A DNA stretch of 64,000 nucleotides. It comes from Plasmodium relictum. Lineage: Eukaryota; Apicomplexa; Aconoidasida; Haemosporida; Plasmodiidae. Made by a program: the position numbers and the translations under genes. Below, piece after piece: positions 34,134-49,908 of the stretch. The DNA is taken from positions 496,001 to 560,000 of the forward strand of contig NC_041683.1 in the NCBI RefSeq assembly GCF_900005765.1. The letters are read 5' to 3'. Each line of letters starts with the position of its first letter. Within the stretch, counting starts at the first letter, position 1. The notes beneath the pieces are model-generated. The model made no database searches. It was not told the DNA's origin and saw only the letters and a program-made list of their open reading frames with translations.

Positions 34134-35508
34134 TTTTTATTTATTCAGTATGATAATTTAATTTTTTCATAAGCAGTTTTTGATTTATACTTAATTTTTT
34201 TACATATATTTCTTATTTTATTTATTATTATTATAACTATATAATACGTTATATAATTATTTGTACTGTATTATAAAGGACTTTTTTATATTTCTATTTT
34301 AAAAAAAAGAAAATAATTTAACAAAATATAAAATTAATATATGGTGCATATACATTTTTAATCTTTTTGTAGCAAAGAAAAAGATATAAAAAGTAAAAAA
34401 AAAAAATTTTAAAAAACAAAAAAAAAAAAAAAAATAAAATAATAAAATAAAATAAAAATAAAATAAAAATTTTAAAATTAATATTAATATTAATATATTT
34501 TTATGATTACAAATAATATATATATATATATATATATCTGAATATACTTAAATAGAAAATATTTTTATTTCTCATATTTTTAAAAACACTCTTAAAGTAT
34601 TTCTTTATTTTTTTTTAATTTATCTTAAAAATAATAAAAAAAAAATAATAAATATTATCTTTTTTTTTTTAGTATAAATTTGTTTATATTTTTTATTAAA
34701 AATAGAAATAGATTCATTGTATTTGAGCTTTGTATAAATAATTAATAAAATATTTTGTGTAATTAAATAATTTAAATAAAAATCAAGTAAATTTTAATAC
34801 ATTCATAAAGTTTTATCAAAATTAAAAATTAAACAAATATAACTATAGGATAAAATTATTCAAATTTATATGTATTTTTGCTAATGAAAAAATGAGAAAA
34901 CTTTTGTATTTTCATTATATAAATTTTAAAATTATATAGTATTTTGATCAAGTGAAGAATAGGAAACATTTAGGTTTCTAATATATCTTAGGTATATAAT
35001 ATTAATTTATTTTAATAGACATACGAATATGAATACTAATGAACTTTTTTTCTTTTTTCTTTTTTTATAATATATTTATTAAATGAAAGCTCATTTTATT
35101 AAATTATTCTTTTATCAGATTTAGTCTATTATTAAAAAAAAAGCTATACAAAATTTTTTTTTGTTATTTATAAAATCTTTTACATTATAATATTATTTAT
35201 TATATTAATTTCATTATTATTATTTTTTTGATATATTAAATAATTATCATTAATAATTATTTTAAGTATTTTTCTCTATTATTATTTTTTTTTTTTTTTT
35301 GTATATAGATTTTTTATCAGTTTGTTTTATTTCATCTATATATATTTTATTATTTTTTTCTTTTGTTTTTTTTTTCCTCCTCCTCCCCATATTTAAAATA
35401 GTTCTTAATCCTTTATTTTTTTGTTGTATATGTTTATTTAATATAGAATAAAAGAAATACAGTTTTTTTTTAGGTATTTTTTATAAAAAAAAATTAAAAA
35501 ACTTGAAG
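34134..35508. promoter_or_regulatory. divergent intergenic, NHP2 and PI4K
   Basis: 1.37 kb between outward-facing genes, expected to hold both promoters. Notable parts are a TA run at about 34515-34538, long T tracts, and a pyrimidine block CCTCCTCCTCCCC at 35376-35388, about 120 bases before the proposed PI4K start. On the minus strand that block is G-rich. Regulatory role is inferred from gene orientation. Confidence 0.5.
35376..35388. promoter_or_regulatory. C-rich block upstream of PI4K (G-box-like)
   Basis: CCTCCTCCTCCCC is a rare GC-rich block in this spacer, preceded by a long T tract. The complementary strand reads GGGGAGGAGGAGG, loosely similar to the G-rich boxes described upstream of some Plasmodium genes. 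It could equally be part of the 5' UTR. Confidence 0.3.
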
Positions 35509-38500
35509 ATGAGAAAATATAAAATAGAAAAAAAACATAATGTAATTCTTTATAGTAAAATAATATATTTTAGCTTATATTAAAATTTTTTGTTTATTAT
35601 TTTTGAATAATAAAATTTTATTTAATGCAAATATATATGAGAAATTTATATTGAAATAATGTAATTATATTAATTTATGTATCTTTATATCCTTTTTTTC
35701 TTTACTTATTTCGTTTAATTTAAATCGAATTTTAAATAAATCATACAATTTATAGGATTTCAAAGAAATAAATATAAATAATATATTTAATTATGTAAAT
35801 AATAAAAAAAATGAAGGAACAAATAAAGTTGTTCTTATTCTTTATTTGTGTAACAATCTTGAGAAAAAACACATAGAGTATTAAAAATATAAATAATTTT
35901 TATATATTAAAAAAAAGGCACATAAATATATGTATATAGATATATTAAACTTTTATTAAAATAAACTTACATTTTCATTTTTTTTAACTATAGGAATGGT
36001 AATGATATATTAATTCTATACTTAAATTTATTAAATATTCTTCAAGAGCATTTAGTGAAGTTTTTAAAAAGAAGAATTATTACTAATAGAAAAAAAAAAT
36101 GTTATGAAAAAAAAGAATTAGAAGAAAACTACACTATTAGGATAAATAAATTGCAGTTAAGTTTTAGTTATATTATTTTACACATATCATATTTTTTAAC
36201 ATTAAATAAAAATTATAGAGAAAACTATTCTTTACAGCTTTATATTTATTACTTACATATATTGACATTTTTATATTTAAAAAAGTATATATTTCAAAAA
36301 GAGAAAAGAATTAATGAAGAAATATTATATTTATGTTTTGTAAATACATTATTATTAATGCTAATTAACATTTATAAATTTAAATTATACGAAATATTAA
36401 ATGAAAAAAATTTTTATATTGTATCAAAATATATGTTTGCTATTATTTATTTATTTAGTCATATAAAAAGAAATGGTAATGAAAAAAAATTAGTTCTTTT
36501 TTTTTATGATTATATTTATAATGTGTTGATAATTTTAATTGATAAATATTATTTTTATCTTAAGAAAAAAAAAAGTACACCTAAGAAGTTAATTACCTTT
36601 TATAAATATTTTGTTATATTTATTTATAACTTTGTTAATAAATTGAAAATTTTTAAATATATAGAAAGATATTTATTAGGAAACAACAAAAGTAATTTTT
36701 ATAATTTAACATTATTAAGTATAATAAAAAATACAATTGATATACACTTTATACCGTCTAATTTTAACGAAAATGATACTAAAAAATTTTACATATTAAA
36801 ATTTAAAAAAAATTTAGAAGAAAATACAGAAAGAGTATTGAACAATGAGCGACTAAATAGGAATTTTGAAGAAAATAAAATTAAGGTTACTAATGTGAAT
36901 TTCAGTAAAAATATAAATTCTAATAAAATTTTAAAAAAAAAAAATGATTTATCCATTGAAGTAAATTATAAAACAGTCAACTATATTATTTTTTTAAAAT
37001 TATTAAAATTAGAAGAAGTACTGCTAATACGAAAAGATAGAATTTTTTTATGTTTGTATATATATTATTTCATTAATAAGATAGCTTATAATACAATAAA
37101 GGAAGTTTATAAATTTATAAAAAAAAAAAAAATTTATATGTACAAATATATATATTATAGATTATTATTTTTATATGAATTTTATTTTAATATAATTTTT
37201 TTTATAATTAATGAGGTAGGTAAGGAAAAAGAAAAAAAAAATAAAAAATTTGGAAATTCTTATATTTACTTTATTGAGAATTCTTTTTTTTATATGTATG
37301 AAATATATATGTTGTTGATCATTTTATTATCCGTTATTCCTAATTTCTATAAAATATTTAATAAAAATAATTTTTCTTTTGTAAAAAGAATTTTATATAT
37401 AAGAAAATGTAACAATTATATATTTATAAATAGTATCACGAAATTAATTTGTGATTGTTTTTTTTTTAGTCAGTCATTGCTTTCACTTATAATTTTCAAA
37501 TTCTTATTTAAAAATAATAAAAAATTAAATAATTTTTTACTAAAAAGAGTTCATATATATATAAGGAGAAGAAAATTTTATGTTGTTATAAATAAAAATA
37601 ATATATATATAAATATCAACTCATGTGAAGATGAGAAATTTAAAATTAATAAAAATAAAATAAAAATTATTCAAGATAATAATTTTAATAAATTAAAAAT
37701 ACTTAATACCAATTTGCTTTTTGATCAAGAAAAAGGTTTTCATCTATGTGTAAATAGCTATGTTAAAATAAATTTTTTATTAGAAGAAGAAAATAAAATA
37801 AATGAAGAGAATAATTATGCAGGAAAACATTTTAATATTACAATAGAAGATGATAATTTAGATTTCTATAAAAATAATATAATAACAAAAGTAATTGAAC
37901 AAAAAAATAAAGCTGATGAAAAAATAAATAACAAATTATTTGAAAATTTTGATAGTGAAAATAAAATAATTCATAATAAGAGATGTTCTGAAAAAAAAGG
38001 AGAATCAGTTTCAGAAAAACTAGCAAATGAAGTAAAAAAATGTAATAATTTTAATATAACAAAATATGATAATAAATTAACTATAGACAGTAATTTAATA
38101 TTTAAAGGTAGTTTTGATAAAGATAAAGATAAAGATAAAAATGAAAATGAACAGTTAGAACAAGAAAATTATACAAAAATATATTTTCTTTTATTAATGA
38201 ATAATTTCATATCGGAAATAAAGAAAAAAAAAAAATATTATTTTGTTGAATATAATTACAAAAATTATTTAAACATATATGTAAATAAACTTCATTATTA
38301 TTGTAATAATATTTTTAATAACAAGTCTCTTTTTCGTCATAATATAAGTTCATTTATTAAATATAATTTAAGAAAAAATACAAATTTTTTCGAAAATATA
38401 ACCTCGTTTAACAGGAAACTTAATTATTATAATAAAAAAATTAGTGAAAAAAAAAATATTTTTAAAAATAAGATTGGTAGTTTAAATAGCGCTGAAAAAA

Positions 38501-41500
38501 AACATAATACTCCAAAATATACATTTTTAAATAGAATATTAAATTATAAGAACAAATATTTTCATAATGAAAATTATTATTTTAATTTTTTATTTAATAT
38601 AAAATTTCTTCATAATTTAAATGATAACATTAATGAATATTTTTTATTCAAAAAAAAAAAGAAAAAGAAAAAAATGATTTTTAATATTAATATAAACTTA
38701 AAAGACAAAATAAAAAAAATGAAGCATTCATCTAGTGATCAATATTATAAATCAATTAGAAGTTTTTCATTAAATTATAATGAGGAAAAAAATGAAAAAG
38801 GTGAATTATTAGCCGGTAATATTTCAACCAATAAATTACATAACCAACAAAAAAAAATAAGAATAAAAAAAAGTATTCTTTATTTTTTATTCTTAAATTA
38901 TAATTATTGTATATTTAATTATGAAAAAAATGAGCATTTACAATATTTTTTATTGGAAATATTAAAATATTTTGAAGCTATAATACCATATATAAATATA
39001 TATAAGTATATTTGTTCCTACTTACTATTTATCATATCATTTATAGAAAAGAAGCCATTGGAAAATTTAGATATTTTTATGATTAATAAGAATTTAAAAA
39101 AAAAAGGAAACACAAAAATATCCAAGAAATATGAAAATTGTACAAATAAACATATAAACAATTATCAAAATATATTTATAAAAAATAATTTAAATAATAA
39201 AAAAGATGAAGAAAACTTTCTGAAATTTCCAGAAAATAATAAATTTAATACTATAAAAAGTAATATAGATAATAATAATTATTCTGCATATATGAAAAGT
39301 ATTCATGAAATGTATAATTGCAAAAATAAATATTCTAATATATTTAAAGAGAAAAGGATTTTTTACGATAAAGTAAATATTAATGAAATAATGATAAATA
39401 AATTAAATGAAAAATATGAATATATTGAAAAGAATGTAATTCAGAATATGAGGAATTTAAAAGATAGAAAATTTTACATATTTCATAAAGGAAACAATAA
39501 AATGATATTAAAAATACTACTAGGAATAAATGATAAAATAAAAATATATTTATTTAGCAATACATTTCATTATTTATACAAGAGTAAAATGAAATACAAT
39601 AAAAATTTGAGTGTACTTTCATTATATTTTTATAAATTATATTTCACTCTGATATATTATGAAATTTATAAGGAGGCCAGTTTAAATATAAAAGAAATAG
39701 AAATGATTAAAGGAAAAGTAATCGAAATAACACCAATATTAAGTATAAAATATATTAATAAAAGTAATATAAAAAATATATGTAATAGTTATATTTTGGA
39801 AAATATAAAAGAAAATAAAATACATAATAATGTAGGATTAAATTTCACTGATTATGAAAGACTTTATATTTTTATAATTTATTACATAGAAAGTATAAGA
39901 AAAAAAGAGGATATTTTATACTGCTTTTATTTATTAATTGATAAAAATATATTTAGAAATAAATTTTTACATAAAAATATAAAGAAATTAATTAAATATA
40001 AAATATATGTGTTTTTAAATGAATTGAATAGTTTTAATAATTACAATTTTATAAATACAACGTTTTTTATATTAATGAATATAATGAATTATAATAAAAT
40101 CTTAAGAAATTATATTTATTATATTTTTGATCAAATATTTAAATTGAGATTAAATACATTATATGATAATATGTTCCTTATATGTTTTCTAAAAAATTTA
40201 GAGAAGAGTAGTATTGATTATGCCTTTTCTAAGATTTTATATGATGAAAAAAAAACATTTAAAAATATAATAGATAAGAAAAAAAACAAAATGATTAAAA
40301 TTATTTACAAAACAAATTTGTATCTAACTATAAATTACTTATTATTTCTTAAAATTTTAAATGGTTGTAAATTATTTTTAAATTTATATTCCTATTTTTA
40401 TTATGAATTTTATATCTTTTGTTTTAATAAGTATGCAAAGCAATATAAGTATTATCTTATTAGAAGGAATAAAATATATAGACAAACGTATTCTAATATA
40501 AAAAAAAAAAAATCTATATACTTCTCACAAAACTCAATAGATATAAAGGAATATTATGAAAAAAAAAGTTATATGTATGATAATAAAAATAGTTTAAATG
40601 GTAGTAATAATATAAAGAAAAAAAAAAATATCATACGTAATAATTTAATAAATTCAGAAGATAGAAAGGAAAATCCAAACCTTAAGAATAATCGTAATAT
40701 TAATAGAGAAAATTATAAGGAATATGTAAAAAATTTCCATAAAACTAAAAGCTTAGAAACATTAGATAGAAACGATTGTAAACATTTGACAAACAATGAG
40801 AATAACAATAAAATAATGCAACACAAATATGATCAAGCTGAATATTATAATATATCATCAGAAAATTTATTTTTAATACATATAGATGAAAAACACTCAT
40901 CCAATGAAGCAATATATAATAGAAAATTTAATTTTTCTAACAAATATAAACATATAAATAAAAAATTAAAAAAAAACAAAAAGCATATATTTAATGATAA
41001 TGATATAAAAATACCAAAATATACTATGGGTTATTCAAAATATTTATATGAAAAAAAACCATACACTATATTTAAAAAATATAGTTCATATGATAATTAT
41101 GCAAAAATACTAAGAAGAAAAAAAAAAAGTTCAACTTATATGAATGCATCTAACGATTTTAGTGAATTATTTGATAATTATATCAAGAATGATTATTATG
41201 AAAATGAAGCTATTGATAATGATGTGAATTATTTTAAAATATTAAAAAAAATAAAAGGAAGTAATACCCATATATATAATATATACGATATAAAAATAAG
41301 CAAGAAAATTGTATACAAAAAAAAATATTTTAAAGAATACTTAAACATAATTAATTTTATTACTTGTATTTTCTTAACAACTAATATAAATAATTTAAAT
41401 ATGAGTATGCTAAATAATAATTACATTTACATAATATCAAGAATAATAAAAAAAAATTTTAAATTTTATTTTTTATTTTTCTATTATAATATTTTTAAAA

Positions 41501-44500
41501 ATAGAAACAAAAGATATAAAAATGTATACAATGCTAATTTTAATATTATTTTGAATAGTTCAGTTAGAAAAAATTTTAATACTTCAACAATTAGCATTAA
41601 AAATAAATATATATATGTACTGTATACTTTATCTTGTATTTTATCTATATATGATTATAAGTATGCTTTCTTCAATTATTATTTTTTTTTCTTCTATAAG
41701 ATTGTAAAAATTTTAGCAAAATTTTCCTTGAAATTTATATCTATATCAGACTTTCTTATTGATAAATTTAGTAATGATAGAAAATATATTGATGAAAATA
41801 ATGATAAAAACAAAAGCGAGTATTATATAAATAGTGGTTATGAGAATATTGAAACTGGAAGCTATTATTATATTAAAAATGAAGTTAATGAAGAGTCAAA
41901 AACAAATAAAGAGAACTGTTCTAGTGAAAAAATATTTTTAAATGATAGATACAGATTTTTAAGAGGTATATCTAAAAACAAAAGAGTACGAAGTAATTTC
42001 AAATACCAGTTCAAAGAATATTCAAATGGAATAAAAAAAGAAAAAAAAAGCAAAATTCTTAACAAATATGAGAAACAATTCATTGTGAGTGATATTATGA
42101 TGATAAAAAATTATATAAAAAATTATATAATAATAGAAAATTGCAAAATTCATAATAATCTAATACATAGCAGCATAACTAATAGAAATATACTAGATCA
42201 ATATATCAAATATATTAATAATATAATGATAATATTTATTTTTATTAATTATATGATTTTAATGAATGAAAATATGAATTTAAGCAAGAAAAAAATTATA
42301 AAAAACAAATTAAAAATATTAGAAGATTACAAAGTTTATCTAATGAATAAAATTCTTGATATATTTTTTTTAAATATACCATACTTATGTAATTATCTAG
42401 TTGTTATATTAGAATTCTTTTTTGTTTTTAGTAATTCATTTTTAAGTTTAAATTGCAGTAATTATATATTAGTTAAAGATATAAATTTTTTTTTCAAAAA
42501 TTCCTATTTTTACTTTTTAACTAATATGTTCAATAAAATGCAAAATTTAAAGACATTTTATCACGTAAATTTTTACAAAAATTCTAATTTGTATTTTCAT
42601 AATTTTAAGAAATCTAATGATGAAAATTTTGATTTTTGTAAAAATAACAGTTCAAATTATGTATGCAATGACTCCAACTACGACTTTGAAAAATGTGAGA
42701 AAATAAATAAGATAGAAGAATATGTATCTAATGTAAAGAAAGATGAAATGAAAGTAAAAAATCAAACAGAAAATGAATTTAATGAAAAAAATGTAAGATA
42801 TAGATATTTTTATAGTTCGCCAAATAATTCAAAAAGCAGCTATAATATTTTAAATAATGATAGTACATGTTACAGTATGGAGAATAATAATATTATAAAA
42901 GAAAAAAAAACAATTAACAAAAAGAAAAATAAAAAAGAAGAAATAAATTCAGTAAACAATCATTGTTCAGATGATAGTTTAAGCGAATTTGATGAATATA
43001 TATATAAGGACGCTTTTATTGAATTAAAGGAAATATTAAAAAAGCAAACAAAAGAATATATTAAGAGTTATTTTGATAGAAAAATAAAAAATATTTGTTT
43101 TTTTTTTCGTTGTTTTAATGATATATCAAGTATTTGTCTATTTTTAAATTTTTATATAAATTCAAATACGAAAATAAATGAAAAATATAATCATATATGC
43201 ATACAAAGTATGAATAATATATATTTATATAATTTCAGATTTTTAAAAATTTGTTATAACTTTATATCTATCATATTTTTAGCTTTAATTAAAATGTTCA
43301 ATTATACGTCAAATTTTTTTCATTCATATAATCATTATGTTCAATTATATTCTAAATACAAATATAATTATTTTTTATATTTAGATGATTGTAGTAATTT
43401 TTTTACATTTTATAATGTTTATAATTTTTCAGTTAAGAAAAGTAAGAAAAAAGAAAATGTTGTCAACATAAATAAAGAAATAAATGTTTTTTTTATTAAT
43501 GAAATTTTTGATCATAATAAATTTCTATTACAAAAAAGTTTTATATTTTTAGCATTTTTTTTTCATAATTTTAATGATATTATACCTGATATTTATTGTA
43601 TAAATTGTTCTAATAAATATTCAATGGGAAGTATTGACAAAAATGCTTCAATAATTGATTTAACAAAAGTGTGTGATATTAAAAAAAAGAAAAATAGTGT
43701 TATCGATTCTAATAAAACAGATTACTTGAGAAAAAAAAGTTTAAAATATAGAAAGGAAATAGAAAGTGAAAATAAGGAAAATGTTTCTAGTTATGATTAT
43801 ATGAAAAAAGATAAAAAATATATCAAAAATATTTATAATAATGAGAAAAATGAAGATACAAATGAAAAAGGTTATATAGAAATTCTTCATAATGATGATG
43901 AAAAAATTTATAAATTATATGATCATGTAAAAAAAAAAAAAAAAGCAAATAATTTTACAGATTTAGAACGAAACAAGAGAATAAAAATTAATAACCATAA
44001 TTATAAAAATAATAAGGGTAATAGTAGTAATAGTGATACTGATAATAATAACGATAACAATTCTCTCAAATATGCAAATAATATATACACTTATATTAAG
44101 AAAAAGGTGTCTAATTTAAAAAAAATAAGTTATAATTATTTTCCTAATTATTCTAAGAAAAATTCTTTAAAAGAAAGTATTAAATACACATACGATAGTG
44201 AAACTATCGATGAAATAAATAATGATAATAATAATACAAAAAAAATAAATAGATTAAGTAAAGCAAATATAAGTATTAGTGAAAAAAATAATATAGAAAA
44301 TGATTATGATACATGCTCATTGAAAGACAAAAAAGAAGATTTAAATATATTAAATGCATATAAATATATGTTAAGTTATCAAAAAACGCATAAAAAAACA
44401 TTATATGACTACAATTTAAAGGAAGAGTTAAACTGTATTTGTATAAATAAATATGTATACATTTGCAATTTAATTTATAACTGTCTTATATACATTTTAG

Positions 44501-47500
44501 AAATTAAATGTAAATACAAGAAAAAAAAATTTTCCATATTTTCATATAATATATTTAAAAAAAAAATTAAGCAAATGGAGCAATTCATTAATCATAATGA
44601 TAAAGATTATATTATAATAAACACAAAAAATTTACTTAATCTTGATTTTATTATTTTAAGTATTTTGCATTTATTAGAAACTATTTATATCAATTTTTAT
44701 AAATGTAAATTGTTTACTGATATGTGTATTTTTAATAATATAAAATATATTTGTTTAGAAAATAAGGGATTAAAAAAAAAGGATTGTAATAAATTTAACA
44801 ATACTGAATATGTTACAAATAATTTTCATTATAATAGAAATTGTAAAGATAAAAATGATATTACAAGATTATTTTACTTTTCCGATTGTTTCAATTCGTT
44901 GAATAGTGTGAATAGCAATATATATAACGATGAAAATAATGATAATAATAATAATTATAATAATTTTAATATAAAAACTTATTATAATAAATATAGCAAT
45001 GACAGCATTAACAATTATTGTATTGATAGTATTGATAATAATAATAATACTGATGACAATTATAATGTCATAAATGATAATAATATTGAAAATAAATGTG
45101 GCAAAGTGAATAATAGTAATAATATTAAGAGTTATGATAGTAGTTTAAGAAGTACATATGATGATAATAATTTAAAAAGAATGCTTTCTAATTTCAAGAA
45201 AGATAAAAATTATGAAAATCAATATAAAGAAAGATATAGTAAGTTCCTAAAGAAAAATCTTACGAGCAATATAAATTTCAGTAATGACAACAAAAAAATA
45301 GAAAAAACAAATAAAAAAAACAACAAATTTTTTAATAAAATTGAAAGTGAATATAAGAAAAAAGGTAATAATACAAATATTTGGAATGAACATAAATATA
45401 ATTATGGGAATATACAAAATGAAGAAAGACCAAATTTTACGAAAAATGAATTAAAATATTTTAGTTCAATAAATAATATATTAAGAGGCTTTAAAGATGA
45501 TAAGGGAAATAAGAATAAAAGAGTAGAAAATAAAAAAAGAGAAATAAATAAAAGAAATTTTTTTTATAAAAAAAATAAAGATTATAATATATCTAAAAAT
45601 TTAAAGAATTTATCATTAAGCGAATTTTTTAGTGATAAAAAGCTAATGAAAAAAGAAAAAAAAGAATTATCTTTTAATTACTTTAAAAAATATAAAATTT
45701 TAAGAGATAATTATAAAATTAAATTTAACAAGAAAAAAAAAAGTAAAATAAATAATTATGACAATATATATAAAATAAGAAGAGGAAATATTAATTACAA
45801 AAAGGATAATTGGAACTTAGGAAAATTATATTTAAGAAAAAAACTCAATTATAAAAATAAGGAAATTGAGAATATAAGAATTAACAATTTATCTGTTAGT
45901 TATAAATCAAGAATTATAAAAAATAAAAATGTTAATAAATTATTAAAAATGAACATGGAAAAAGAAGAAGAAAATATAGAAAGAATAAAACACTTATTTA
46001 TAACATTTAATAATAATAAAGAAAAAAAAATAAATAATTACATCCAAAATGTATTTAAATATATTTCTCTCTACTCAAATTTTAATGTATTCTATAAGAA
46101 AAAAATTGAAATATTAAATTATAAAATAAAAGTAAGAAGGAGGTTATTAAAAACTTTATATTCTTTTTATTACAAACATAATATATCTTTAATGTACAAA
46201 ATTTATAAAAAAATAGAATATATATATACATATCTGAATTTATTATATTATAACAATTTATTTCATATAAATTTAAAAGAAATGAATGATGAAATAAATA
46301 AATATTCTTTATTTATTATAGCAAAATACTTAAAATATCATATGCATAATCTTAATAATTTATTTAATTTATTCATTGTAAAAATAATAAATTACATAAA
46401 TAGTAACATTCATAACATTACAGAATTTTTATGTATGTATGATTATAGTGATTTGTTGAACATACTTAACCAATATATAATTAGCATAAATATAAGTAAT
46501 AAATTAACAATAAATAAATATAATTTATTTTTATTGAGAAAAAATAAATTATTATATGTACCGATATCTAATATATTATTTTTATACTGTAATAATATTA
46601 GTTTAAACGATATAATAAAGATATTATACAGCCATCCACAGTATACTCTGTTTTTAAAAAGTGTAGGAATAAATAATTTAGTTTATTTATATAAAAAGAG
46701 TACTATTACGAATACAATATATTTGCAATTATTTGAATATTTAAAAGTAGATTTAGGAAATAGAGTTTTCTTTTTTATTATTTTTTTTTCTTTTCATTCC
46801 TTCAAATTTTTGTATGATTTTTTTTTGAATATGCACACGTATATAAATGATGAGCATTTATTTCTATTAGGTTATTATAATTTAAAAAAGGGACAATCCT
46901 TCTTATTGCCTTTAAATGATGATAAAAACAATATTTTCAATAAGAGTAAAGATAATATAGAAAATAACTTATTATTCAATAAGGATCTTTTTGTTAAGAA
47001 AAAGAATGCAATCATAGATTTTATAATTACATGTTCTAAAAAAAGAAGTGCATTAAATAAATGTACAATTTATAAAAATAAAATCACTAATAATATAAAT
47101 ATAAGTAATTTTATTTTTCATAAATATCAAAATTATGTAAAAAAATCGGATGTTTTATCTTTAAAATGTTCTCTAATTAAAAAAATATTTTTAGATAATT
47201 TAAATCATAATAAAAGAAATGTATTGTTAGAATCTTGCCATTTACATAATATTATATTTTGTATAAGTCAGAAGGCATCGAAATTAGACAAAAATGTACA
47301 AAATGATTTCGTTAAAATGGAAATTAAAAATTTATTAAATAATTTTGATATAAATAATTTAAAATTACTAACAAGTAACAATAAGGTTTCTGATATATCA
47401 GATAACATAAAAATTTTAATGTCTGCTACTAGATCTCCTATCTTTTTAACTTTTAAAACTAAAAAGTCAAATATAAAAAAATGTATATATTTTCATCCGT

Positions 47501-49309
47501 TTATAAAATATTCTTCGAGTGAAAAAAATGAAATTAAAAATGAAATGAAATCCATTCATGATACAACTAATGATTGTGCAATTGATGAAATAATAAATAA
47601 TAATAAAATGGAAAATATAATTAGTTGCGATTACGCAAATGATTTTGCAAATAAAATTAAGTGTAATGATATTAATAATACAGAAAAAATAAAAGAAACA
47701 TATAATTTGAAAAATAAAGGTATTATAAATAACATTAAAAAAGAAAAAAATAACTTGGGAACTGATACAAGCTTTATTAATATAGAAAAAAACGTAAGTA
47801 ATTCAGATAATTTTAATGAAAAATGGATAATTAATAATGTTTATGAGCTAGAAAAACAAACTTTTGAAGATGTTTCGTATATTTATAAAGTAAATGATGA
47901 TGTTAGACAAGATAAATTGGTTATTCAAACTATTCATATATTTATTCATATTTTAAATGAATATAAATTATTTTATAATTTATTCCCTTATAATATAGTT
48001 ACAAACAAATTCTTTAATATATATTCAAATGGAGATGAAATTGAAGAAAAAAAAGCATTTAGTGTTAAAGAAAAAATATATAATGTTAATGATAGTACTA
48101 ATAAAAAGGAAAATGAAAACAAAAAAAAAATTTCTTTTTCTTTTTATTTATTTAAGAAAAAAAAAAAGAAAAAAAATCTGGGGTCATGTAATGAAAATAA
48201 GTTTTGTAAAAATTCTGATAAAAATAATAAAGTAAAAGAAGATATGAAAATTGTTGTTCATTCTTATCAAGTTGATAATATGAATTCCAATTTTCAGGAG
48301 CATTTTAAGAGTGATTTTAAGAGAATGGAATTTTCTAAGAAAGAAAAGAAAAAGAAAAAAAAAAAAAAATTTGAAAATTTTGGGGCAATTATTGAAGTAT
48401 TAGCAAACACAAAAAGTAGACATGATATAGGAAGAAAATTTAATAATATAATAAAATTTTATCATTTACAGTTTTCTAATACTAATTTATATATATATGC
48501 CTTGAAAAATTTTATCTCATCTTTAGCTGCATATTCATTGTTATCTTTTATTTTACAAGTAAAAGATAGACATAACGGAAACTTATTATTTGATGAAAAT
48601 GGAAATATTATTCACATTGATTTTGGCTATATTTTAAATATATATCCTGGTAAATTTATAATCTTCTTTAAAATTTTAAAAAAGATTCATTTATTCATAT
48701 TCAACTATTTCTTTTTTTACACTTATTATAGGTATATCAATCAATTTTGAATTAGCCCCTTTTAAATTAACAAGAGAAATGATTATGCTGTTAACTATTA
48801 AAAGTCAGAAAAAACAATATTTTATTTTCTCATATATCCAACTAGTAGTAAAAGGGTTAATATACTTATATACTCTTAAAAATAAAATTAATTGAGCTTA
48901 TGTTCATATAATAATTATATAAATATTTTCTCTATTTCTTATAGATACTTATTGTTAAGAAAAAAAAGTGATTGGATAATTTCATCAATATTAAGCTTAT
49001 CGCACTCAGATATTAATTGCTTTAAATATAACACAATTGAAAAATTAAAGTAAAAAAAAAAAAAAAAAGATTTATAAACAATTAAAAATTGAACATTGAT
49101 ATTTATTGCAAAAAAAATTACTGAAAAATTATATCAATATATATTATGTTTTTTTTTTTTTTTTTATATAATATAGAAAGAGATTAAGATTAAATAAAAA
49201 TGATAACGATGCAAGTATTTTTATGATTAATAAAATTCATCAAGCCTACAACAACATAACAACTATTATGTATGATTATATTCAAAATATTCAACAGGGA
49301 ATAAAATAA
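35509..49309 (+). CDS. PI4K: giant phosphatidylinositol 4-kinase (type III alpha-like), 6 exons
   Basis: Exons 35509-35541, 35756-35877, 35994-48649, 48732-48855, 48945-49049, 49177-49309; about 4390 aa. The kinase domain at the C-terminus shows YKVNDDVRQDKLVIQ (lysine/aspartate N-lobe), DRHNGN catalytic loop (D at about residue 4243) and IDFGYIL activation segment (D at about 4261). Exon 4 adds the ISINFELAPFKLTREM segment typical of PI4K, and exon 6 the C-terminal helix ending QNIQQGIK. It phosphorylates phosphatidylinositol at position 4. The large upstream region is helical with long Asn/Lys inserts; inserts also split the kinase N-lobe (about 48010-48380). P. falciparum has two type III PI4Ks; size and gene order suggest the alpha-like one, not the beta enzyme. 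Exons 1 and 2 come from splice phase only: exon 2 is good, exon 1 (MRKYKIEKKHN) is tentative. Confidence 0.93.
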
Positions 49310-49867
49310 GTAAAAATAAATGATATTAAGTTTTTTTTTTTTTCTTATATATATATATATTTGTCTACTTTTATTATTTTTTTTTTTTGTCCTTTTTTTT
49401 GTTTTTTATTTAAAAATTTTAAAGTAACATATATTCTTATATATTTTTAATTTTAATATTTTCTATTATTATATATGTCTTTATAATTATTGAAAAAGTA
49501 AAAAAAGACTTCATAATATATTGAATTTTCTTTTTTTTAAATAAAAAATTTTGAAATGTATAAAATAAATACAATAGGAGAAAAAAAATCAAAAAATTTA
49601 AAAATAATCTATATAAACAAAATTTCTTAATATTTAAAAAAATTAAAAAATACCGAAAAGAATAATAATAAAAAAAAAAAGAATAAATGAATAAATTAAG
49701 ATTATATAAATAAAAAAAAAATAAATAAATTATGAATCATACATATATTAAATTGTGACAAAGCTAAACAAAAAAAAATAAAAAAAAATAAAAATAAAAT
49801 AAGAAAAAAAAAAAACAAACAAAACATAATATTAAATTCTCATACTTTTTTTTAATTGAATAAAAAT

Positions 49868-49908
<41 letters not shown>

